64,000 nucleotides of DNA, from the NCBI RefSeq assembly GCF_030316845.1, contig NZ_JASZYS010000009.1, positions 220,770 through 284,769 of the forward strand. The letters run 5' to 3'. The notes under the pieces were generated by a model that was not told the DNA's origin, ran no database searches, and saw only the letters and a program-made list of their open reading frames with translations. Source of the DNA: Variovorax davisae. Its GTDB lineage: Bacteria > Pseudomonadota > Gammaproteobacteria > Burkholderiales > Burkholderiaceae_C. Shown here piece after piece: positions 58,754 to 64,000 of the stretch (its first letter is position 1; the number at the start of each line of letters is the position of its first letter). Both the position numbers and the translations under genes were made by a program.

Positions 58754-59473
58754 ATGCAGACCCCCCACCGATCCCTGCCGCGCAACCTGAGCATGGGTGT
58801 GGTCGACGCCCTGAGCCACCGGATCCGGATCGGCCCGCTGCGCGCCGGCGACAAGCTGCCGACCGAGGCCGAGATCATGAGCGAGTTCGGCGTCAGCCGG
58901 ACCGTGGTGCGGGAAGCGCTGTCGCGCCTGCAGGCCGCCGGAATGGTGCGCTCGCGCCGGGGCGTCGGCACCTTCGTGGTCGGCGCCTCACGCGCCAAGC
59001 CCTTCCGGGTCGACAGCAGCCCGGACGACAGCCTGCCGCAGGCGCTGGCGCTGATCGAGTTGCGCATCGGCCTGGAATCCGAAGCCGCCGCGCTCGCGGC
59101 GCAGCGCCGCGACGGCGCCGATTTGGCGGCCATCGCCGGCGCGCTGAACGCCTTGCGCAGCGCCATGGCGCAGGGCATGGACACGGCGGTGCCCGACTTC
59201 CAGCTGCATCTCGAGATCTCGCGCGCGGCCCACAGCCCGCATTTCGCCGCCGTGCTGGAGGCGCTGGGCCCGGCCTGCGTGCCCACCGCCTTCCTGGAAG
59301 CTGCGGGCGGCGAAGAGCTCGGCATTGCCACCATCGACCAGGTGCTGCTGGAGCACCGCCGCATCGTCGACGCGATCGCGCAGCAGGACGCCGATGCGGC
59401 CCGCGCCGCGATGCGCACCCACCTGGTGAACGGGCGCGAGCGGCGCCGTGCGTCGGAACTGCCGCAGCGCTAG
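58754..59473 (+). CDS. GntR-family regulator (FadR subfamily)
   Basis: A 239-residue regulator (246 if the ATG at 58733 is used). The winged HTH is KLPTEAEIMSEFGVSRTVVR with RLQAAGMVRSRRGVGTFVV. The C-terminal FCD domain has ALIELRIGLESEAAALAAQR and metal-ligand-type residues in FQLHLEISRAAHSPHF. I prefer 58754 because a 14-bp operator lies between the two ATGs. It is divergent from the 54.8-58.6 kb operon and overlaps the LacI stop by 4 bp tail to tail. FCD regulators usually sense small organic acids, such as sugar acids. Confidence 0.9.
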   Translation: MQTPHRSLPRNLSMGVVDALSHRIRIGPLRAGDKLPTEAEIMSEFGVSRTVVREALSRLQAAGMVRSRRGVGTFVVGASRAKPFRVDSSPDDSLPQALALIELRIGLESEAAALAAQRRDGADLAAIAGALNALRSAMAQGMDTAVPDFQLHLEISRAAHSPHFAAVLEALGPACVPTAFLEAAGGEELGIATIDQVLLEHRRIVDAIAQQDADAARAAMRTHLVNGRERRRASELPQR

Positions 59474-60465
59474 GTCGACTGCCGCTCGACGATCCGGAAG
59501 CCGACGTCGATCACCGGCTGGGCCACCGCCTCGCCGCGGCAGCGCGCGACCACCATCCGCGCCGCCAGCCGGCCGATCTCGGCGCCGTCCACATGGACGG
59601 TGGAGATCGACGGCACCGTGTGGGCCCCGAAGTCGGCATTGCCGAAGCCGCAGATCGCGAGGTCCTGCGGCACCCGCAGGCCGCGCGCCAGCGCCTCCAC
59701 GATCACGCCATGCGCGAGCTGGTCCGAGCTGCAGCAGATCGCCTCCAGGCCCGGATCGGTCTCGAGCAGTTGCGCGAGCGCACGCCGGCCCAGCTCGAGG
59801 CTGCTGGGCGCGGGCACGAAGGCGGTCGGCAGCTCGCGCCCGATCGTGGTCTGGAAGCCGTCGCGGCGCATCCGCGCCCGATGGTCGTCGCCGGAGGCGA
59901 TGCCGATCCGCTTCCATCCCTTGCCGAGGAAATAGCCGCCCAGCGCGCCGCCCACCTTCAGGTGCGAGAAGCCCACCACCATGTCGATCGGCCGGTCGCT
60001 GAGGTCCCAGGTCTCGACCACCGGAATGCCCGAGCGGCGCAGCCGGTCGCGGGCCCGCTGGGACTGCACCAGGCCGGTGATGACGATGCCGTCGGGCTGG
60101 CGGCCGATCATCGCGTTGAGCACCGATTCCTCGCGCTCGGCGTCGTAGGCGGTCTGGCCCAGGATCAGCTGGTAGCCGGCCGCGGCGAGCTCGTTGGTCA
60201 GGACCTGCACGGTCGGCAGGAACTGAGACACCGAGAGCGCCGGCACGATGCCGCCGATCATGAGGCTGCGCTTCGACTTCAGGCCGCCGGCGAGCAGGTT
60301 CGGGATGTAGCCGGTCGACGCGACTGCGGCCTGCACTTTCTCGATCGTCTTCGGCGACACCACGCCGGGGTTGCCGAGCGCGCGCGAAGCGGTGATCAGC
60401 GACACGCCTGCCGCCTTGGCCACGTCGTGGAGCGTGGCCGCCTTGAAGGGAGAAACGTCGTTCAT
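59470..60465 (-). CDS. LacI/GalR-family regulator (GntR/IdnR-like)
   Basis: A 331-residue LacI-type repressor. The N-terminal HTH and hinge read ATLHDVAKAAGVSLITASRA followed by KVQAAVASTGYIPNLLAGGL. The sugar-binding domain has GGIVPALSVSQFLP, DGIVITGLVQS and AICGFGNADFGAHTVPSIST. The ATG at 60465 begins at the HTH; the earlier start at 60501 adds an unrelated leader. Four TGACA-type operators surround it. It is expected to control the hexarate operon with a sugar acid as inducer. Confidence 0.92.
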   Translation of the reverse strand: MNDVSPFKAATLHDVAKAAGVSLITASRALGNPGVVSPKTIEKVQAAVASTGYIPNLLAGGLKSKRSLMIGGIVPALSVSQFLPTVQVLTNELAAAGYQLILGQTAYDAEREESVLNAMIGRQPDGIVITGLVQSQRARDRLRRSGIPVVETWDLSDRPIDMVVGFSHLKVGGALGGYFLGKGWKRIGIASGDDHRARMRRDGFQTTIGRELPTAFVPAPSSLELGRRALAQLLETDPGLEAICCSSDQLAHGVIVEALARGLRVPQDLAICGFGNADFGAHTVPSISTVHVDGAEIGRLAARMVVARCRGEAVAQPVIDVGFRIVERQST

Positions 60466-60518
60466 TCGGGCGTCTGGCGTTGGATCATGGGAGCCTACCA
60501 AATCGGCGGGCCGCGCGT

Positions 60519-60532
60519 TGACATCGTTAACA
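60519..60532. promoter_or_regulatory. LacI-type operator (degenerate) upstream of lacI-family gene
   Basis: TGACATCGTTAACA lies 54 bp upstream of the LacI-family start and differs from TGACAACGTTATCA at two positions. It may mediate autoregulation. Confidence 0.5.
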
Positions 60533-60607
60533 GCGGGCGCGTTGCCTCACCTGCGCCGGCGCGAAGCCGGGAAAACCCCCATCCCGGCCCCGGTTGACGC
60601 AGGAAAA

Positions 60608-60621
60608 TGACAACGATATCA
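60608..60621. promoter_or_regulatory. LacI-type operator, distal site of hexarate operon
   Basis: TGACAACGATATCA lies about 126 bp upstream of the Bug gene start. With the site at 60716 the centre-to-centre distance is 108 bp, close to ten helical turns, so looping between two bound repressors is possible. Confidence 0.65.
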
Positions 60622-60715
60622 TTTCTATCGGAAGCTCATACCGGTATTCGGTCCATCGATAGAGGCTCGATTCAATGCGGGCGCCCCTCGTCCGGCCCGC
60701 TTCCCCGGCCAAAAA

Positions 60716-60729
60716 TGACAACGTTATCA
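60716..60729. promoter_or_regulatory. LacI-type operator, proximal site of hexarate operon
   Basis: TGACAACGTTATCA sits just before AAGGAG and the start at 60747, so it overlaps the expected transcription start and leader. It is identical to the site at 58738. Confidence 0.7.
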
Positions 60730-60746
60730 AATCAAGGAGACATGGC

Positions 60747-61706
60747 ATGAAGAAGTACCTGGGCGCGATCGCGCTGAGCCTGGCGGCCCTGGCCGCCCAC
60801 GGGCAGGGCTGGCCCGAGAAGACCGTCACGCTGGTGGTCCCGTTCCCGCCCGGCGGCTCGACCGACCAGGTGGCGCGCGCGATCGTGCCGCGGCTCAGCG
60901 AGAAGCTCAAGCAGTCCTTCCTGGTCGACAACAAGGCCGGGGCCACCGGCACCATCGGCGCCACCTTCGTCAAGCGGGCTCCGGCCGACGGCAGCACCTT
61001 CCTCGTGACCTCGCTCGGCCCGCTGGTGATCGTGCCGCACCTGGTCAAGGGCCTGCAGTACGACGCGCTGAAGGACTTCGACCTGATCACCGTCGCGGTG
61101 GCATCGCCCAACGTGCTGGTGGTGCCGGCGAACTCGCCGCACAAGAGCGTGGCCGACGTCATCGCCAGCCTGAAGGCCCACCCCGGCAAGATGACCTTCG
61201 CGTCGGCCGGCAACGGCTCCAGCGACCACCTCACGGCCGAGCTGTTCTGGCAGCAGACCGGCACCCAGGGCCTGCATGTGCCCTACAAGGGCGGCTCGCC
61301 GGCCCACACCGACCTCATGGGCGGCCAGGTCGACGCGTCGTTCCAGAACATCAACTCGGTCGCGCAGTACATCAAGGGCGGCCGGATGCGCGCCCTGGCG
61401 ATCACCAGCCCGAAGCGCTCGCCGGTGCTGCCCGAGGTGCCGACGCTGGCCGAAGCGGGCGTGAAGAACGTGGAGGTGGCGTCCTGGCAGGCCATCGTCG
61501 CCCCCAAGGGCCTGGCCCCCGCGGTGCGGGACAAGGCCCATGCCGCCTTCGTCGAAGCACTCAACGACCCGAAGGTCAAGGAGCAGTTCACATCGATCGG
61601 CTTCGAGATGGTCGCCAACACCCCGGCCCAGTTCGCGGAGTTCCAGCAGAAGGAATACGCGCGCTGGAAGACCGTGGTCGAGACCGGCAAGATCACCATC
61701 GACTGA
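60747..61706 (+). CDS. Bug-family periplasmic solute-binding protein
   Basis: A 319-residue Bug/TctC receptor. A short signal peptide MKKYLGAIALSLAALAAHG precedes QGWPEKTVTLVVPFPPGGST, with FPPGG as family signature. AAGGAG is 8 bp upstream. A mini-frame ATGGCATGA overlaps the true start, so ATG at 60742 would give only two residues. The gene leads an operon with two hexarate dehydratases, so the ligand is probably galactarate, talarate or a similar aldarate. It is controlled by the LacI operators upstream. Confidence 0.92.
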   Translation: MKKYLGAIALSLAALAAHGQGWPEKTVTLVVPFPPGGSTDQVARAIVPRLSEKLKQSFLVDNKAGATGTIGATFVKRAPADGSTFLVTSLGPLVIVPHLVKGLQYDALKDFDLITVAVASPNVLVVPANSPHKSVADVIASLKAHPGKMTFASAGNGSSDHLTAELFWQQTGTQGLHVPYKGGSPAHTDLMGGQVDASFQNINSVAQYIKGGRMRALAITSPKRSPVLPEVPTLAEAGVKNVEVASWQAIVAPKGLAPAVRDKAHAAFVEALNDPKVKEQFTSIGFEMVANTPAQFAEFQQKEYARWKTVVETGKITID

Positions 61707-61752
61707 GCGCGCCCCGCCGCCGTCCCCGCCCACCCCGACCCGACCCACCGTC

Positions 61753-62904
61753 ATGACCCCCTCCTCCCCTTCCTTCACGAGCGACAGCATCACCTGGGTT
61801 CGCATCTCGTCGTGCTATCTGCCGCTGGCCAACCCGATCAGCGACGCCAAGGTCCTGACCGGGCGCCAGAAACCGATGACCGAGATCGCGATGCTGTTCG
61901 CCGAGATCGAGACCCGCGATGGCCACCGGGGCCTGGGTTTCAGCTATTCCAAGCGGGCCGGCGGGCCGGGCCAGTTCGCGCACGCGAAGGAAATTGCGCC
62001 GGCCCTGATCGGCGAGGACCCGAGCGACATCTCGAAGCTCTGGACCCAGCTGTGCTGGGCCGGCGCCTCGGTCGGCCGCAGCGGCATGTCAGTGCAGGCG
62101 ATCGGCGCCTTCGACGTCGCGCTGTACGACCTCAAGGCCCGGCGTGCCGGCCTGCCGCTGGCCAAGCTGCTCGGCGCGCAGCGCGACTCGGTGCAGTGCT
62201 ACAACACCTCGGGCGGCTTCCTGCATACGCCGCTGGAGCAGCTGCTGGTCAATGCGCAGGCCTCGCGCGAGCGCGGCATCGGCGGCATCAAGCTGAAGGT
62301 CGGGCAACCCGACCGCGCGCTGGACGTCCGGCGCGTGGAGGCGGTGCGCAAGCACCTGGGCGACGACATGCCGCTGATGGTCGATGCCAACCAGCAGTGG
62401 GACCGGCCGACCGCGCAGCGCATGTGCCGCATCTTCGAGCAGTACCAGCTGGTCTGGATCGAAGAACCGCTCGATGCCTACGACTTCGAGGGCCACGCCG
62501 CGCTCGCGGCCCAGTTCGACACCCCCATCGCCACCGGCGAGATGCTGACCAGCGCGGCCGAGCACGGCGAACTCATCCGCCATCGCGCCGCCGACTACCT
62601 GATGCCGGATGCGCCGCGCGTGGGCGGGATCACGCCGTTCCTGAAGATCGCAGCCCAGGCCGAACAGGCGGGCCTGAGCCTTGGCCCGCATTTCGCGATG
62701 GAGCTGCACGTGCATCTCGCGGCCATCTACCCGACCGAGCCCTGGGTCGAGCACTTCGACTGGCTCGAGCCCCTGTTCAACGAGCGCCTCGAGATCCGCG
62801 ACGGCCGCATGCGGGTGCCGACCCGCCCGGGCCTCGGCCTGAGCCTGAGCGAGCAGGTCGCCGGCTGGACGCGCGAAGCGGCCGAGATCGGTCGGCGGGC
62901 CTGA
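61753..62904 (+). CDS. L-talarate/galactarate dehydratase (enolase superfamily)
   Basis: A 383-residue mandelate-racemase subgroup enzyme that dehydrates galactarate or L-talarate to a 2-keto-3-deoxyaldarate with Mg2+. The catalytic Lys motif is GIGGIKLKVGQPD, the metal ligands are in MVDANQQWDR, VWIEEPLDAYD and ATGEMLTSAAEH, and the His base is in LGPHFAMELHVHLAA. The ATG at 61753 opens the capping domain. It lies 46 bp after the Bug gene and 4 bp before the GarD-like gene. The pattern YNTSGGFLHTPLEQ is like TalrD/GalrD. Related aldarate dehydratases are the alternative. Confidence 0.9.
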   Translation: MTPSSPSFTSDSITWVRISSCYLPLANPISDAKVLTGRQKPMTEIAMLFAEIETRDGHRGLGFSYSKRAGGPGQFAHAKEIAPALIGEDPSDISKLWTQLCWAGASVGRSGMSVQAIGAFDVALYDLKARRAGLPLAKLLGAQRDSVQCYNTSGGFLHTPLEQLLVNAQASRERGIGGIKLKVGQPDRALDVRRVEAVRKHLGDDMPLMVDANQQWDRPTAQRMCRIFEQYQLVWIEEPLDAYDFEGHAALAAQFDTPIATGEMLTSAAEHGELIRHRAADYLMPDAPRVGGITPFLKIAAQAEQAGLSLGPHFAMELHVHLAAIYPTEPWVEHFDWLEPLFNERLEIRDGRMRVPTRPGLGLSLSEQVAGWTREAAEIGRRA

Positions 62905-62908
62905 CACC

Positions 62909-64000
62909 ATGACGGACACTTCCACGCCCAAGCCGCCGCTCACCATCCTCATGCACGAACGCGACAACGTCGCGATCGTGGCCAACGACGGCGGCCTGGC
63001 GGCCGGCACCGTGCTCGCCTCGGGCCTCGCGCTGCGCGAGAAAGTGCCCCAGGCCCACAAGGTGGCGCTGGTCGACATCCCCGAGGGCGGCGTGGTGCGC
63101 CGCTACGACGTGCCGATCGGCTATGCCCTCAAGCACATCCCGGCCGGCAGCTGGGTGCACGAGCGGCTCTTGAAGATGCCCGCCGCACGCGAGCTCGACG
63201 GCCTGCCCATCGCCACCGTCCAGCCGCCCGCGATGCCCCCGCTCGAGGGCTACACCTTCGAGGGCTTTCGCAATCCGGACGGCTCGGTCGGCACCCGCAA
63301 CATCCTGGCCATCACCCAGACCGTGCAGTGCGTGGCCGGCGTGACCGACTTCGCGGTCCAGCGCATCAAGGCCGAGCTGCTGCCGAGGTTCCCCAACGTC
63401 GACGACGTCGTGGCGCTGGCCCACGGCTACGGCTGCGGCGTCGCCATCGACGCCCCCGACGCCGTCATCCCGATCCGCACCCTGCGCAACATCAGCCTCA
63501 ACCCCAACTTCGGCGGCGAGGTGATGGTGGTCAGCCTGGGCTGCGAGAAGCTGCAGCCCGAGCGGCTGATGCCCCCGGGCACCATCCCGCTGATCGACGA
63601 GCGCAACGTGGCCGATGTCGGCGCCAGCGCCGACGCCCAGCTCGACGTGGTCTGCCTGCAGGACGAGGCCCATGTGGGCTTCATGTCGATGGTGGAGTCG
63701 ATCCTGCGCCAGGCCGAGGAGCACCTGGAGCGCCTGAACGACCGCCGGCGCGAGACGGTGCCCGCCAGCGAGCTGGTGGTCGGCGTGCAGTGCGGCGGCA
63801 GCGACGCCTTCTCGGGCGTGACGGCCAACCCGGCGGTGGGCTTCTGCACCGACTTGCTGGTGCGCGCGGGCGCCACCGTGATGTTCTCGGAGGTCACCGA
63901 GGTGCGCGACGGCATCGACCAGCTGACCTCGCGCGCGACCACGCCCGCGGTGGCCGAGGCGATGATCCGCGAGATGGCCTGGTACGACGCCTACCTGGAC
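62909..64000 (+). CDS. garD: galactarate dehydratase, UxaA/GarD family (3' end outside window)
   Basis: The first 364 residues of a UxaA/GarD-family dehydratase, cut by the window edge; full length is usually about 510-525. The N-terminal SAF domain includes HERDNVAIVANDGGLAAG and RYDVPIGYALKHIPAGSWV. The start of the second domain, FRNPDGSVGTRNILAITQTV followed by ALAHGYGCGV, has conserved cysteines and histidines for iron. VVGVQCGGSDAFSGVTANPA is a hallmark. It converts galactarate to 5-keto-4-deoxyglucarate. It is the second dehydratase of this operon, from an unrelated superfamily. Confidence 0.9.
   Translation, partial: MTDTSTPKPPLTILMHERDNVAIVANDGGLAAGTVLASGLALREKVPQAHKVALVDIPEGGVVRRYDVPIGYALKHIPAGSWVHERLLKMPAARELDGLPIATVQPPAMPPLEGYTFEGFRNPDGSVGTRNILAITQTVQCVAGVTDFAVQRIKAELLPRFPNVDDVVALAHGYGCGVAIDAPDAVIPIRTLRNISLNPNFGGEVMVVSLGCEKLQPERLMPPGTIPLIDERNVADVGASADAQLDVVCLQDEAHVGFMSMVESILRQAEEHLERLNDRRRETVPASELVVGVQCGGSDAFSGVTANPAVGFCTDLLVRAGATVMFSEVTEVRDGIDQLTSRATTPAVAEAMIREMAWYDAYLD

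Overview
The window is a high-GC chromosomal segment (visibly about 68-70 percent G+C in most genes) from a Burkholderiales bacterium, most likely a Comamonadaceae member such as Variovorax. The signs are three Bug-family (tripartite tricarboxylate receptor) binding proteins, many CoA-dependent catabolic operons, a DUF5666/DUF6502 pair, and an aromatic locus resembling the indole-3-acetate (auxin) degradation loci known from Variovorax and Bradyrhizobium. No tRNA, rRNA, CRISPR array or intact insertion sequence was found.

Region 1 (1-13.1 kb): acid and CoA-ester catabolism. A Bug protein overlaps an arylmalonate decarboxylase homologue. A minus-strand operon then encodes a citryl-CoA lyase-like protein, a hot-dog hydratase, an acyl-CoA dehydrogenase, a CaiB/BaiF CoA-transferase, an MmgE/PrpD protein and an HpcH/HpaI lyase. 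Divergent to it lie a two-domain acyl-CoA dehydrogenase fusion, a second Bug protein and a CoA ligase. The minus-strand set could take a C5 diacid through mesaconyl-CoA and citramalyl-CoA to acetyl-CoA and pyruvate.

Region 2 (13.3-23.0 kb): mixed housekeeping and surface genes. It holds a gamma-glutamylcyclotransferase-like protein, a methyltransferase, a decayed hydrolase, a DUF5666 lipoprotein with DUF6502, two consecutive zinc-ribbon membrane proteins (the second with a long glycine-rich tail), an orphan sugar transferase, an AEC carrier, a transketolase remnant and a DUF2252 protein.

Region 3 (23.0-29.0 kb): an AraC regulator diverges from a nitrilase and a haem aldoxime dehydratase, a route from aldoxime through nitrile to acid. 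Next comes a lower-GC island carrying an iron/2-oxoglutarate oxygenase and a LysE exporter. Two copies of a thioesterase gene end flank the island, and a nitrilase remnant lies beside it.

Region 4 (28.6-54.8 kb): a roughly 25-kb minus-strand aromatic block bounded by two MarR regulators. It contains two ring-hydroxylating dioxygenase pairs, one reductase, an isatin-hydrolase homologue, a thiolase-like protein lacking thiolase catalytic residues, a DUF35-SDR fusion, two CoA ligases, SDRs, an indolepyruvate-oxidoreductase pair, and an ABC importer with three binding proteins. I read it as an auxin-to-isatin-to-anthranilate pathway. The aldoxime/nitrile genes of region 3 would feed it. A shared TTGACA-containing motif lies upstream of several transcription units.

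Region 5 (54.8-64 kb): a minus-strand dehydrogenase operon (MDR, alpha/beta hydrolase, 3-hydroxyacyl-CoA dehydrogenase, opine-dehydrogenase-like) diverges from a GntR regulator. A LacI regulator with several 14-bp operators then faces a hexarate operon: Bug protein, L-talarate/galactarate dehydratase, and galactarate dehydratase cut by the window end.
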